A stretch of 64,000 nt of DNA from Synechococcus sp. Cruz-7E5 (GCF_024345995.1 NZ_JAGQCE010000015.1:1-64000), one strand, 5' to 3'; counted from the stretch's first letter, positions 26,230 to 35,696 are shown. A program made the numbers and translations. The notes: generated by a model not told the origin, from the sequence alone.

Positions 26230-26730
26230 ATGACCCGGTTTCGATTTCTGATTCCCTTCGGCAGCGCGGCCTTGGTGGGGGCCGTTGCCATGCCTGGCGC
26301 CGTCATGGCCCAGTCGCTGTACACCATCACCACCACGTGCTCTCTCAAGGGAGCAGCCCCCGTTCCCTGCACGGTGGAGGCCGTTGATGTGGGAGAGGCC
26401 ACCGAATATCGCCACAGGATCGGGGCCACCAAGGTGACCTATCGGGTCTTTGATGATCCCTATGTGCGGGTTGATGGCATGGATCCGGCCACGGGCACCT
26501 GGATTCCAGCCCGCAATGCCTCCATCCGCTTTTCCAGCAACGAACTCTGCTTCAACGATCGCGCCTTCTGCGTGGTCAATCCCAATTACCTCAACAGTGT
26601 TCGCCAGGAAGCAGGGACGAACTTCACCGGTCGTGACCTGGTGGGCCTCAGCTTCGGCTCCAAGGGACGAGTCGATGTGGCCTGTTTCGATGAGGGCTGC
26701 CGCCGCCTGCGGGAGGCGATCGGGCAATGA
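26230..26730 (+). CDS. Secreted protein of unknown function
   Basis: 166 residues from the ATG at 26230, with a signal peptide (hydrophobic 6-25, likely cut after VMAQS). The mature part has paired cysteines (TTCSLKGAAPVPC; ELCFNDRAFC; ACFDEGC), suggesting disulfides outside the cytoplasm. No family is recognised. Its stop overlaps the start of the next gene (ATGA, 26727-26730), so the two are coupled and may act together at the cell surface. The frame is open upstream to 25912, but that part overlaps the opposite-strand gene. Confidence 0.65.
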   Translation: MTRFRFLIPFGSAALVGAVAMPGAVMAQSLYTITTTCSLKGAAPVPCTVEAVDVGEATEYRHRIGATKVTYRVFDDPYVRVDGMDPATGTWIPARNASIRFSSNELCFNDRAFCVVNPNYLNSVRQEAGTNFTGRDLVGLSFGSKGRVDVACFDEGCRRLREAIGQ

Positions 26731-27773
26731 AACGGTTTCTGCGGCTGGGCACCGCTTCATGCCTTGGGCTGGCGTTGACACTGACGCCGATGGCCCCCGT
26801 GGTGGCCACCGACCTCACTTCAGGCGGTGCTGCCGGCAGCGCTGAGCTCCAGATCGCCCGTGGCGGCGGCGGTGGACGAGGTGGTGGAGGTGGAAGCCGA
26901 GGCGGCGGTAGTCGCGGCGGCGGAGGCGGCCGAAGTTCCAGCGGTGGGCGCAGCGGAGGCTCCAGTGGTCGCACTGGTTTCAGCTCGTACAGCAGCGGCG
27001 GCAGTGCTTACCGCGGCAGCCAGAGACCATCGGGTGGCTGGAGCAGCGGTTCCTCACGGGCATCCTCGACGAGGGCAACCTCTTCCGGCAGCTCCCGGTC
27101 CTTCAGCGGACAAGGCCAGCGTCAGACCAATGCCGGCACCCGGCAGAGCGATCGCAGCACAGCGCAGGCAGATCGCCGAGATGCCTCCGGCTCCCGTCAG
27201 CAGGGGCGCCAGGACAACGCCGGCAACCGCCAGGACCAGCGCACCGATCGCACCGACACGCGTCAGTCGAACCGCACCGATCGCACCGACACCCGTCAGA
27301 ACGACCGCAGTGACCGGGTTTCGGATCGAACCGATCTGCGCGGTGACCGTGCGGATAATCGCTGGGACAACACCTGGTCCGGCTGGGCCCGGCCTGGCTG
27401 GGGTGCCGCCCGCCCCTGGGCCACCGGCTGGTACGGCGGCTGGGCTTCGCCGCCCTGGGGCTGGTGGGGTGCCAGGTCAGTGGCCTGGGGTGTCGGCGCC
27501 TTGGCCACCACCGCCGCCATCACCAGCCTGGTGGATGATGCCATCAACGATCAGGTCACCTATATCGAGGTGCCTGAGACGAATTACGAGCTGTATTACC
27601 CCAGTGTCGAGCCTGTCGGCACCGACAGCATCACCTTCGCCGCCAACAGTGGCTCGAATCTGGTGGAGTTCACGGCAGACTGCAGGCAGGGTACCCTCGA
27701 TGGCCGCACGCCTCAGACAGCGGAGGAGGCGCAGTTGCTCAATGCAGCTTGTCAAGTGGCCTATGGCGATTGA
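26727..27773 (+). CDS. Secreted low-complexity protein rich in Gly, Arg, Ser, Asp
   Basis: 348 residues: signal peptide (about 1-27), an RGGGGGRGGG-type glycine/arginine/serine tract (45-75), a Ser-rich tract, a polar charged tract of TDR/QSNR-type repeats (about 135-215), a Trp/Gly-rich stretch with WYGGWASPPWGWWG, one hydrophobic helix (about 250-265) and a more ordered tail ending in ADCRQGTLDG..QVAYGD. The arrangement suggests a surface or periplasmic protein. The charged tract has grown by 33-bp DNA repeats. Function unknown; coupled to the secreted protein before it. Confidence 0.7.
   Translation: MKRFLRLGTASCLGLALTLTPMAPVVATDLTSGGAAGSAELQIARGGGGGRGGGGGSRGGGSRGGGGGRSSSGGRSGGSSGRTGFSSYSSGGSAYRGSQRPSGGWSSGSSRASSTRATSSGSSRSFSGQGQRQTNAGTRQSDRSTAQADRRDASGSRQQGRQDNAGNRQDQRTDRTDTRQSNRTDRTDTRQNDRSDRVSDRTDLRGDRADNRWDNTWSGWARPGWGAARPWATGWYGGWASPPWGWWGARSVAWGVGALATTAAITSLVDDAINDQVTYIEVPETNYELYYPSVEPVGTDSITFAANSGSNLVEFTADCRQGTLDGRTPQTAEEAQLLNAACQVAYGD
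27240..27305 (+). repeat. 33-bp tandem repeat inside the low-complexity gene
   Basis: Two head-to-tail 33-bp units beginning CGCACCGATCGCACCGACAC encode RTDRTDTRQSN and RTDRTDTRQND. They differ at a few bases near the end. In-frame repeat length keeps the reading frame and allows length variation between strains. Confidence 0.75.
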
Positions 27774-28040
27774 TCGTTTCCGAGGCTCACAGGTGACGAC
27801 TGCCGCAGCAGTGAATTCTCTATTCGCCTGTGCGCTGAAGTGCGTGGCCTGAGAGCTCTGCTGCATCAATGTATTATTGGCCTTCGTCCATCTGATCGTC
27901 ACTTGAATCTCCACGGCTGAGAGATCTCCATGCGGTCTTGTTCTGGGCCTCGCTGTATGCTCCAGATTGGAATGATTGTAAAGTCTGTGACTGCACAATC
28001 CCCTGGTCAGCTCTAGGCTCTGATCTGGACGTGATCAACA

Positions 28041-31000
28041 GTGAGCCTTTCCGACCGCTTCATCCGCAACCCCGTTCTCACCACGGTGTGTTCGCTGGTG
28101 ATCCTGCTGATCGGAGGCGTGGCGATCCCTTTGCTGCCGCTGGAGAAGTTGCCTCAGCTGGCACCTACCCAGATCCAGGTGATGGCCACCAACATCGGTG
28201 CCGACGCCCGCACCACCTTCGACACCGTGACGCGGGTGCTGGAGAAGGAGATCAACGGGGTGGAAGACATGAAATACCTGTCTTCCAACACTTCATCGGA
28301 TGGCATCAGCAATATCAACGTCTTTTTCCCCGTCGCAGTGGATCGAAACATTGCGCAGGTGAACGTTCAGAACAGAGTCTCTCAGGCTTCACCCACCCTG
28401 CCCGACGTGGTCAAGCAGACGGGGGTGACGACCAAGGCCGCCTCGCCGAGCATTCTGGTGGCCTACGGCTTCTACGCCGATACCGACGCCAGCGGTGAGC
28501 CGCTCTACGACCAGCTGTTCCTCAGCAACTTCGTCGACCAGAACCTCAGTGATGAGATCCGCCGCGTGCCGGGTGTCGGAAACATCACGATCATCGGCGA
28601 GCGGCGCTATGCCATGCGGATCTGGCTGGATCCAGTACGACTGGCCAGCTTTGATCTGACCCCGCTTGATGTGGAGCGGGCGCTCCAGGAGCAGAACATC
28701 CAGACCGGTGCTGGGCGCCTTGGACAACAGCCCAGCCCGGAAGGCCAGGAGGTCGCCATCCCCCTTAAGGCCGAAAGTCGCTTTCGTGATGTGGCCGATG
28801 CCGAGAACCTCGTGCTGAAGCGGGGTGAGGACGGAACGCTGGTCAAGCTGATCGATGTGGGCCGCGTGGAGCTGGGCGCGGAGAATTACGACGTTGACAC
28901 CACCCAGACCGGCAGGCCTTCGGCGGCTCTGTTCGTGTATCAGTTGCCGGGTGCCAATGCCCTCGATACCGGCAATCGGGTGAAGGAAAAGGTCAAGGAG
29001 CTGTCCGCCAACTTCCCGCCTGGCCTGCGCTATGAGATTCCCTACGATTCCACCCTGTTCGTCACCACGTCCCTGGCGGATGTGACAGGCAACCTGCGCG
29101 ACGCCATCGTGATGGCCGTGCTCACGATCCTGCTGTTCCTGCAGGACTGGCGCTCCACCATTGTGCCGGCCCTGGCCATGCCGGTGGCGATGGTGGGAGC
29201 CATGGCGGTGGTGCTGGGGCTTGGCTTCAGCATCAACCAGCTCACCATGTTCGGCATCATCCTGGCGATCGGCACCGTCACCGATGACGCGGTGGTGATC
29301 GTGCAGTCGATCAAGCAGAAGCTCGGCCAGGGCATGAAGCCACTGCAGGCGGCGCTGGATTCCATGAACGAGCTGGCCACTCCCACCATCACCGCAGCCC
29401 TGGTGCAACTGGCGGTGTTCATCCCGGTGTCCTTCTTCCCTGGCACCACCGGCATCGTCTACCGCCAGTTCGCCGTCACCCTGGCAGCGGCGATCGTGTT
29501 TTCCACCTTCAATGCGCTGACGTTCTCGCCCACCCTCAGTGCGCTGTTTCTGAAGCCGGAGGGCGCCCCACCTGATGCCATCCAGCGGGGGATCAACTGG
29601 GGTCTCGGTTGGTTGTTCCGCGGCTTCAACCGGATGTTCGACGCAATGGTGGCCTGGTACGGCAGAGCCATTGAGCGGCTGATGGGACTGCGTCACATCG
29701 TGTTTGGCTTTTTCGTCGTCGGGCTGATCGCCACCGTGATGATGCTGGGCATCGTGCCGACAGGGTTCATCCCTGATGAAGACCAGGGCCTGATGATCTT
29801 GATCGGCGAATGCCCTCCCACGGTTGCCCTGCCCTATACCCAGGGTCAGGTCAAGCAGGTGAGTGGCATCCTTAAGGACTATCCGGATATCGAAAGCTTC
29901 CTTGGAGCCGCGGGATATGGCCTGGAAGGGAACGCTTACAACAAATATCTGTTCTTTGTTCGCTTCAAGCCCTGGGATCAGCGTGCCGAGGCAGACCAAT
30001 CCGTGTTCAGCCTGCTCCAGTCGATCAACGTCAGACTCAAGAACGAGGTGACGGGTTCCTTCGCCATCGCCACCAACATTCCGCCTGTCGACGGAGTGGG
30101 TGCGACAGGCGGTTTCGAGTTTCACCTGCAGAACCGTGCGGGCCAGCCGATGGATGTATTGATCAAGAACGCTCAGGCTCTGATCGCAGCAGCCAGGGAG
30201 CGGCCAGAACTGCAGGGGGTCAGAACCAGCTTCACCCCCGCCACCGAGCAGATGGCGATCACGCTGGACCGGGACCTGGTCAAGGCACTCGATGTCGATG
30301 TGAGCGAAGCCTTCGGAACCCTTGAGGCGTACCTCGGCGGGAAATACGTGAACGACTTCATCCTCGGATCCGATCAATATCGGGTCTACATTCAGGCAGA
30401 AGGCGATCAGCGTCGTCAGCCCGGAGACATCGGATCGTTCTTTGTGCGCTCCCGTTCCGGTGACCTGGTGCAACTGCAGAGTGTCATCAAGACGGAGCCC
30501 TTTATTGCTCCGCCAACGATCACGTCTTACAACGTCTACGAGTCGATCAAGATCCAGGGTGTTCCGGCTCCCGGTTACAGCTCCGGTCAGGCGATCGTCG
30601 CCATGGAGGAACTGGCTGCAGAAACGCTCGATCCCGGTTTCGGCTACGAGTGGTCAGGTCTCTCGCTTGAGGAGAGGAGCGCCGGAGGAGCCACCACAGC
30701 GATCTTTGCCCTGGCCTTCGTGCTGGTGTTCCTGGTGATGGCTGCCCAGTACAGCAGTTACATCGACCCCCTGATCATTCTGCTCACCGTGCCCCTTGCC
30801 ACCCTCGGCGCCATGGTGGCGATCTGGGGGCGCGCCAACCTGTTGCAGGCCGGTGGCTTCTGGCCGGTGATCAGTAACGACATCTTTGCTCAGGTTGGTC
30901 TGCTCATGTTGATCGGCATGGCTAGCAAGAACGCGATCCTGATCGTTGAGCAGGCGAATGAATTCATTCGGCTTGGTATGAGTCTCCCCCAGGCCGGCAT

Positions 31001-31244
31001 CAGCGCGGCCAAGGTTCGATTCCAGCCGATCGTGATGACCGCGGCATCTGGACTGGTGGGTTACATCCCGTTGATGACCGCCTCCGGTGCCGGTGCAATC
31101 AGCCGCTGGTCGATCGGTACGGTGAGTTTCGGTGGCTACCTGGTGGCCACGGTGCTCAGCCTTGGGGTGGCACCGGTGTTGTTTGTGATCATCAAGGGGC
31201 TGGAGCGCCAGTATCTTCTCAACGGCGACGTGGAGTCGGCCTGA
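28041..31244 (+). CDS. RND-family efflux pump, HAE1/AcrB type
   Basis: 1067 residues from a GTG start; the N-terminus MSLSDRFIRNPVLTTV is typical. It shows the two RND repeats of one plus five helices each. The proton-relay aspartates are in TM4 (GTVTDDAVVIVQSIKQKL), and the second repeat carries MLIGMASKNAILIVEQANE. Substrates of this group are hydrophobic drugs, solvents or cell lipids. No adaptor is next to it on the same strand; the nearest adaptor is encoded convergently at 32302-33384. A small gene follows after one base. Confidence 0.93.
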   Translation: MSLSDRFIRNPVLTTVCSLVILLIGGVAIPLLPLEKLPQLAPTQIQVMATNIGADARTTFDTVTRVLEKEINGVEDMKYLSSNTSSDGISNINVFFPVAVDRNIAQVNVQNRVSQASPTLPDVVKQTGVTTKAASPSILVAYGFYADTDASGEPLYDQLFLSNFVDQNLSDEIRRVPGVGNITIIGERRYAMRIWLDPVRLASFDLTPLDVERALQEQNIQTGAGRLGQQPSPEGQEVAIPLKAESRFRDVADAENLVLKRGEDGTLVKLIDVGRVELGAENYDVDTTQTGRPSAALFVYQLPGANALDTGNRVKEKVKELSANFPPGLRYEIPYDSTLFVTTSLADVTGNLRDAIVMAVLTILLFLQDWRSTIVPALAMPVAMVGAMAVVLGLGFSINQLTMFGIILAIGTVTDDAVVIVQSIKQKLGQGMKPLQAALDSMNELATPTITAALVQLAVFIPVSFFPGTTGIVYRQFAVTLAAAIVFSTFNALTFSPTLSALFLKPEGAPPDAIQRGINWGLGWLFRGFNRMFDAMVAWYGRAIERLMGLRHIVFGFFVVGLIATVMMLGIVPTGFIPDEDQGLMILIGECPPTVALPYTQGQVKQVSGILKDYPDIESFLGAAGYGLEGNAYNKYLFFVRFKPWDQRAEADQSVFSLLQSINVRLKNEVTGSFAIATNIPPVDGVGATGGFEFHLQNRAGQPMDVLIKNAQALIAAARERPELQGVRTSFTPATEQMAITLDRDLVKALDVDVSEAFGTLEAYLGGKYVNDFILGSDQYRVYIQAEGDQRRQPGDIGSFFVRSRSGDLVQLQSVIKTEPFIAPPTITSYNVYESIKIQGVPAPGYSSGQAIVAMEELAAETLDPGFGYEWSGLSLEERSAGGATTAIFALAFVLVFLVMAAQYSSYIDPLIILLTVPLATLGAMVAIWGRANLLQAGGFWPVISNDIFAQVGLLMLIGMASKNAILIVEQANEFIRLGMSLPQAGISAAKVRFQPIVMTAASGLVGYIPLMTASGAGAISRWSIGTVSFGGYLVATVLSLGVAPVLFVIIKGLERQYLLNGDVESA

Positions 31245-31245
31245 G

Positions 31246-31527
31246 ATGAAAGCAGCTCACCGCCAGAGACTGTTCGCGGCGCTGATCGGCGCCGTGCTTG
31301 GCGGGGCCATGGGCAGGGCCATCGAGCCGATGGCCCAGGACCCCACCGGCCAGGAGCGCTTTCGCAGTCAGACCTACCAGAGGGTGTACCGGGCCTTTCC
31401 CCGCATCGGTGCGGGGTTCGGGGCCCTGGCGGGAGCAGGATTCGCCACCATCGCCCAGGCTCAGCGCAGACGGCTCCAGCAGCGCAAGCCTCGATCGGGC
31501 GGGCCATCAGCAGGCTCGCGGTCTTGA
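31246..31527 (+). CDS. Small glycine-zipper membrane protein
   Basis: 93 residues. Two hydrophobic stretches rich in Gly and Ala (AALIGAVLGGAMGRAI at 11-26 and GAGFGALAGAGFATIA at 56-71) form glycine-zipper-like helices, separated by a charged loop, with a strongly basic tail. The gene starts one base after the RND pump stop and is probably co-transcribed and co-translated with it, perhaps as an accessory subunit. No named family is recognised. The following 181 bp to the convergent GUN4 gene show no gene. Confidence 0.65.
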   Translation: MKAAHRQRLFAALIGAVLGGAMGRAIEPMAQDPTGQERFRSQTYQRVYRAFPRIGAGFGALAGAGFATIAQAQRRRLQQRKPRSGGPSAGSRS

Positions 31528-31708
31528 AGTGGAGGTACTGCCATGTAAGACCCCACAGCTCCCTGGGATGCAGGATTCCCCATCGGGTCTGTACTGATAA
31601 TCAGCCCTGTTCCTCCCGCCCAGGGTTAACGATGTCAGGGTCCATGCTTTCGGTGGGCTGGTCCAGCTGGCAGGTCCTGTGGGAGCAACCTGGCTGAGTG
31701 GAGCCTGC

Positions 31709-32305
31709 TCAGGCCGCAAAGACATCGATCAGGCGGGCCATCAACAGATTGGCGGCCTTGAGGCCGTAGTCGGTGGCCCAGCAGCGCAGGGGCATGTGTC
31801 CCTCCAGCACCACTCCCTCCGCATCGACAGCCGTGGCCACCGGCACCGATAGGTCTTCCTGCTCTGGCATCCCAAAGCCGACACCCTCCACCAGGGGCCA
31901 GCCCACCCGCTGGGTGAAGCGCAGGAACAGCTCCTGATCCTGGGCGATCAGCGTGTCGCGGCTACCGCCCAGATCGCGGTAGAGGCGCTGCTGCACAGCG
32001 AAACCCTGTCGGCCGGAGCTGCTGGACTGCCAGAGGGCATCGATGATCTGCAGCGGCCCGGCCGGGCAGCGCTCCAGCGCCTCCGGGCTGAGCTCTCCTC
32101 CGCTGCCTGCCAGCTCCTCCATCAGCAGGCGCGCCGTCTCCTGATCGGCGGCATTCAGATCACCGGCGTTCAGCAACTCGCGGAGACGGGAGAAGCGCTG
32201 CACGTCTCCCACCAGCCGGAGGGTCTGCTGCACCTCCTCGAGCTGGGCGCCAAGATGCGCCACCCGCTGGGCGAGTTCTTCCAGGCGCCCTTCGAGATCG
32301 CTCAC
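31709..32305 (-). CDS. GUN4-domain protein
   Basis: 198 residues: a coiled-coil start (about 3-32) and a GUN4 domain with LRELLNAGDLNAADQETARLLMEE, then IDALW..GRQGFAVQQRLYRDLGGSRD and a later block F..RVGWPLVEG. In the classic Gun4 protein this fold binds porphyrins and activates Mg-chelatase, but cyanobacteria carry many stand-alone and fused GUN4 proteins with other roles. It overlaps the adaptor gene by 4 bp (ATGA at 32302-32305), an unexpected pairing that hints at tetrapyrrole- or stress-linked control of efflux. Confidence 0.85.
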   Translation of the reverse strand: MSDLEGRLEELAQRVAHLGAQLEEVQQTLRLVGDVQRFSRLRELLNAGDLNAADQETARLLMEELAGSGGELSPEALERCPAGPLQIIDALWQSSSSGRQGFAVQQRLYRDLGGSRDTLIAQDQELFLRFTQRVGWPLVEGVGFGMPEQEDLSVPVATAVDAEGVVLEGHMPLRCWATDYGLKAANLLMARLIDVFAA

Positions 32306-33384
32306 TGTGCCTTCACCGGGGTGCCGTGTCGCAGGCTCACCAGGTTGCTCACGATCAGCGATTGCCCTGCCTGCAGCCCCTTGAGGACTGGATATCGATT
32401 GTCCTGCAGAGATCCGAGCTTCACAGGCACCTGCAGGGCAAAGCGGCTTTCGGGCGGGAGAGTGCGCAGCTTCTCGATCGGAGCATTGCCGGGGAGGCGT
32501 TCCAATTCCGCCAGGCTGCCCATCACGAACACGAACGTCTGGCCGCTGGTGCGGGTGACCGCCAGGGCTGGCACGGCCAACTGGGTGTTGTCGTCGATCA
32601 CCAGCCTGGTGCGCACCCGCTCGCCGTTGCGGAACTGACCGCTGGGGTTGTCCAGCTCCGCCTTGACCAGAAAAGCCTGGGTGGCATTGTTCACCCGGGG
32701 ATCGATGGAGACCACCCTGCCCTGCACGGGACTCGTGGCGGCGGGAGCATCGAGCAGCACCGGCTGGCCAGGGCGCACCCGCTGACCGAAGCGCGCCGGC
32801 ACGTCCAACCGAGCCAGCAGCCGGGCCGTGCGCTGAATGGTCGTGAACGGGGCGCCGGCGCGGATCACATCCCCTGGTTTCACCGTCACGTCGCTCACAA
32901 CGCCATCGATCGGCGCCCGCAGGTCTTTGTAGGCCAGATCGGCCTGCTTGGCCCGCAGGGCCGACTCCGCCGCCACCAGATTCTGGCGCAGGGCATCGCG
33001 CTGGATGGGGCTGGCGGCCCCCTGCCTGGCCAGGAACTCGAAGCGCTGAACATTCAGTCGGCTCTCATCCCGCTGACTCGCCAACGCCTTCACCTCCTCG
33101 CGCAGCTGGGTCTGATCGAGCACCACCAGCAACTGCCCCTGGCGCACCACATCACCTTGACGGACCCGCAGGCTCTCGATTCGCCCGCCCGCCTGGGCCG
33201 CCAGATTCACCTCCTCGGGCGCCTCCAGGGTGCTGATCGTGGAGATTTCCTCGGCAAACCGAGTGCTGCTCACCGGTTCCACCGCCACGGCCACGGCCTT
33301 GGGCTGCGGCGTGGGTTCGCTCTGGCAGCCGGCCACGACGGCCGCCAGGGTCAGCAGCAGGGCAAAGGAATGGGGCGTTCGCAC
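32302..33384 (-). CDS. RND efflux periplasmic adaptor lipoprotein
   Basis: 360 residues. A lipoprotein signal ends in VVAGCQS (Cys at about 20). The membrane-fusion layout follows: LAAQAGGRIESLRVRQGDVV as the first half of the lipoyl-like domain, a helical hairpin (about 95-145), the second lipoyl half DLRAPIDGVVSDVTVKPGDVI and beta-barrel blocks ending near GLQAGQSLIVSNL. It should link an inner-membrane RND pump, presumably the one encoded convergently at 28041, with an outer-membrane channel that is not in the window. Confidence 0.9.
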   Translation of the reverse strand: MRTPHSFALLLTLAAVVAGCQSEPTPQPKAVAVAVEPVSSTRFAEEISTISTLEAPEEVNLAAQAGGRIESLRVRQGDVVRQGQLLVVLDQTQLREEVKALASQRDESRLNVQRFEFLARQGAASPIQRDALRQNLVAAESALRAKQADLAYKDLRAPIDGVVSDVTVKPGDVIRAGAPFTTIQRTARLLARLDVPARFGQRVRPGQPVLLDAPAATSPVQGRVVSIDPRVNNATQAFLVKAELDNPSGQFRNGERVRTRLVIDDNTQLAVPALAVTRTSGQTFVFVMGSLAELERLPGNAPIEKLRTLPPESRFALQVPVKLGSLQDNRYPVLKGLQAGQSLIVSNLVSLRHGTPVKAQ

Positions 33385-33453
33385 CAGCGCACAGCCTGGA
33401 CAACAACTGCATTGTGATGGCAGAGCCCCTGCAGCACCGCCATTGGAGAATTT

Positions 33454-34701
33454 CTAGTTGTGCCGCCGCCTGAGGCTTTCGTAGGCCTGGCAAAAGGGTT
33501 CACCCAGGGCCTCCCGCAGCACCGTGTCGGCGGCGAAGGCGCTGAGGGCCTCCTCGAGGCTTGTGGGCAGCGCCGCCGCCGTACCGGGTGCCGGCGGATC
33601 GGTGTAGAGGTTGGCGTCGTTGCGCGGGCCCGGGTCGAGCTCCCGCTCGAGCCCGTCGAGGCCGGCGGCGAGCACGGCTGCCGGCAGCAGGTAGGGGTTG
33701 GCGGCACTGTCGGCCAGGCGCAGCTCCAGCCGCTGGTCGTCGGGGATGCGCACCATGTGGCTGCGGTTGTTGCCGCCATAGCTGATCCAGCCCGGCGACC
33801 AGGTGGCGCCGGAGTTGGTGGTGATCCCCCCCAGCCGCGCATAGCTCTCGGCGGTGGGATTGGTGATCGCGCACAGGGCCGGGGCGTGCTCCAGCAGACC
33901 CCCCAGAAAGTGGTAGGCCAGTTGCGAGAGGCCCAGCTCACCGCGGGGGTCGTGGAAGAGGTTGCGGCCCGAGCTGTCCCAGAGGGAATGGTGCAGGTGT
34001 GCGCCGCTGCCGGTGAGCTGGGGGAAGGGCTTGGGGCCGAAGCTCACCCGAGCGCCCAGCGGTTCCGCCATCGACTGGGCCATCACCCGGAAGAAGGCGT
34101 GGCGGTCGGCGGTCACCAGGGCATCGGCGAAGGTCCAGTTGATCTCGAACTGGCCGTTGGCATCCTCGTGATCGGCCTGATACGGCCCCCATCCCAGCTC
34201 CTCCATCGCCTCCAGCAGGCCGCCGATCAGCTCGAACTGGCGCATCAACGCCAGCTGGTCGTAGCAGGGCTTGTTCTGGGTGTCGTGGCCATCGGCGATC
34301 GCCTTGCCGCCCGGCTCCAGCAGGAAGAATTCCGCCTCCACTCCCGTGCGGAAGCTGTAGCCGAGCCGGTCGACCCGCTCCAGCTGGCGGCGCAGCACCC
34401 AGCGCGGCGACTGCTCCAGCGGCCGGCCCTCCACCTGCAGATCGGTGGCCAGCCAGGCCACGCTGCGCTGCCAGGGCAGCACCGCCAGGCTGGCTGGATC
34501 CGGCAGGCCGAGCACATCTGGATCGGCCGGGGTCATCGCCAGCCAGGCGGCGAAGCCCGCGAAGCCAGCGCCATCGCGGGCCACCTGATTGACGGCGCTG
34601 GCCGGCACCAGCTTGGCGCGCTGCACCCCGAACAGATCCGAGAAGGAAAAGAGGAAATGGCGGAGGCCGTGGTCGGCGGCGTAGCGGGCCAGGTCGGTCA
34701 T
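33454..34701 (-). CDS. Type III glutamine synthetase (GlnT-like)
   Basis: 415 residues, clearly shorter than GlnA. Active-site blocks are EAEFFLLEPGG, DHEDANGQFEINW, GSGAHLHHSLWD, the arginine block NNRSHMVRIP and RLELRLADSAANPYLL. This pattern is that of 'type III glutamate-ammonia ligase', whose relatives also include gamma-glutamylmethylamide synthetases. It is the last gene of a coupled set: its start overlaps the MetX-like gene by 4 bp (34698-34701). In this context it could capture ammonia, or an amine, released by the nitrile pathway. The acceptor and amine specificity are not visible. Confidence 0.85.
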   Translation of the reverse strand: MTDLARYAADHGLRHFLFSFSDLFGVQRAKLVPASAVNQVARDGAGFAGFAAWLAMTPADPDVLGLPDPASLAVLPWQRSVAWLATDLQVEGRPLEQSPRWVLRRQLERVDRLGYSFRTGVEAEFFLLEPGGKAIADGHDTQNKPCYDQLALMRQFELIGGLLEAMEELGWGPYQADHEDANGQFEINWTFADALVTADRHAFFRVMAQSMAEPLGARVSFGPKPFPQLTGSGAHLHHSLWDSSGRNLFHDPRGELGLSQLAYHFLGGLLEHAPALCAITNPTAESYARLGGITTNSGATWSPGWISYGGNNRSHMVRIPDDQRLELRLADSAANPYLLPAAVLAAGLDGLERELDPGPRNDANLYTDPPAPGTAAALPTSLEEALSAFAADTVLREALGEPFCQAYESLRRRHN

Positions 34702-35696
34702 GGGCTCAGCAGGCGTTCAAGGGCGGCGCGGATCATGGCCTGCTCGGCCGGGGCATCACGGGGATTGCCGGCCCTGTGTCCCAGCACCGACTCCAGCCGC
34801 TCGAAGCGGGCGCCCGGGATGCAGGCGGCTTCAGCGGCGCAGTCGTCGGGGGGGAAATACAGGTCGTGGGAGCCGGCGATCACTGTGGTGCGTGCCGTGA
34901 TCCGCCCCAGGGCGGCGGCGCCGAGATCGTTGGCCAGCCAGGTGTCGAGCATGGCCAGCAGATCGCGGGGATCATGGCGGCGGTAGGCCGGCAACCAGCT
35001 GCGCTCCACATAGTCGTCCACGCTGGTGTAGCCCAGCGCCTCGTGCAGGCCCTGCCGGTAGTAGGCCTGGCTGGCGGCCCAGCTGGCGTAGATCAGGGCG
35101 AAGCCACGCAGCCCCTGCTCGGGGGTGGACCTGAAGTGTTCCCCATCCCAGGCGGGATCGCTGGTGAGGGCCTGGCGCAGGCTGAGCAGGAACAGGCGGT
35201 TGTGGGGCGTGGTGCGGGCTGTGCCGCAGAGGCAGCAGATCCGCTCCACCGCCTGCGGCTCCAGGGCCGCCCAGTGGTAGGCCTGCTGCGCCCCCATCGA
35301 CCAGCCATAGATCAGGGCGAGGTGCTCCGCCCCGAACACCTCCTGGATCAGACGTTTCTGGGCGGCCACGTTGTCGGCGTGATGGATCACCCAGCCCTGC
35401 TCAGCCACGCCCATCGACGCGTTGCTGGGGCTGCTGGAGCGGCCGTTGCCGAACTGGCTAACCAGCAGCACGCACCATCGCTGGGGATCGAGAATCGGCC
35501 CCACCACCCAGTCGATGTCCTCGGGCCAGGCGCCGTAGGAGCTGGGGAAGAGCACCAGGTTGGAGCGCGCGGCGTTGAGCTCACCGAACACCCGGTAGGC
35601 CAGGCGGGCGTTGGCCAGTTCCTTGCCGCAGCTGAGCGGCAGGCGGCCCAGCTCAAACACGGCATCCCGGCCCTTGATCGCCGCGGCCACGCTCAT
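34698..35696 (-). CDS. Alpha/beta hydrolase related to homoserine O-acetyltransferase
   Basis: From the ATG at 35696 the product is 332 residues. The MetX-like fold shows the nucleophile elbow GWSMGAQQAYHWA, the N-terminal DRW-like region LDPQRWCVLLVSQFGNG, the acidic residue in AGSHDLYFPPDDC and a histidine in SVLGHRAGNP. The usual MetX signature residues are only partly kept, so methionine synthesis is not assumed; esterase, amidase or acyltransfer activity are all possible. It overlaps the desaturase gene before it and the glutamine synthetase gene after it by 4 bp each. The frame is open to 35891, but the 65 extra residues lie within the desaturase gene. Confidence 0.8.
   Translation of the reverse strand: MSVAAAIKGRDAVFELGRLPLSCGKELANARLAYRVFGELNAARSNLVLFPSSYGAWPEDIDWVVGPILDPQRWCVLLVSQFGNGRSSSPSNASMGVAEQGWVIHHADNVAAQKRLIQEVFGAEHLALIYGWSMGAQQAYHWAALEPQAVERICCLCGTARTTPHNRLFLLSLRQALTSDPAWDGEHFRSTPEQGLRGFALIYASWAASQAYYRQGLHEALGYTSVDDYVERSWLPAYRRHDPRDLLAMLDTWLANDLGAAALGRITARTTVIAGSHDLYFPPDDCAAEAACIPGARFERLESVLGHRAGNPRDAPAEQAMIRAALERLLSP

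Noticed and set aside
28389-30473. A 694-codon open frame on the minus strand
   Set aside because: Opposite the RND pump gene, with no protein-like pattern; antisense shadow.
33460-34986. A 508-codon plus-strand frame
   Set aside because: Antisense of the type III glutamine synthetase, whose active-site motifs are clear on the minus strand.
34698-35696. Assignment as homoserine O-acetyltransferase (metX)
   Set aside because: The fold matches but the signature is only partial and the operon context is not methionine synthesis, so only a related hydrolase is claimed.
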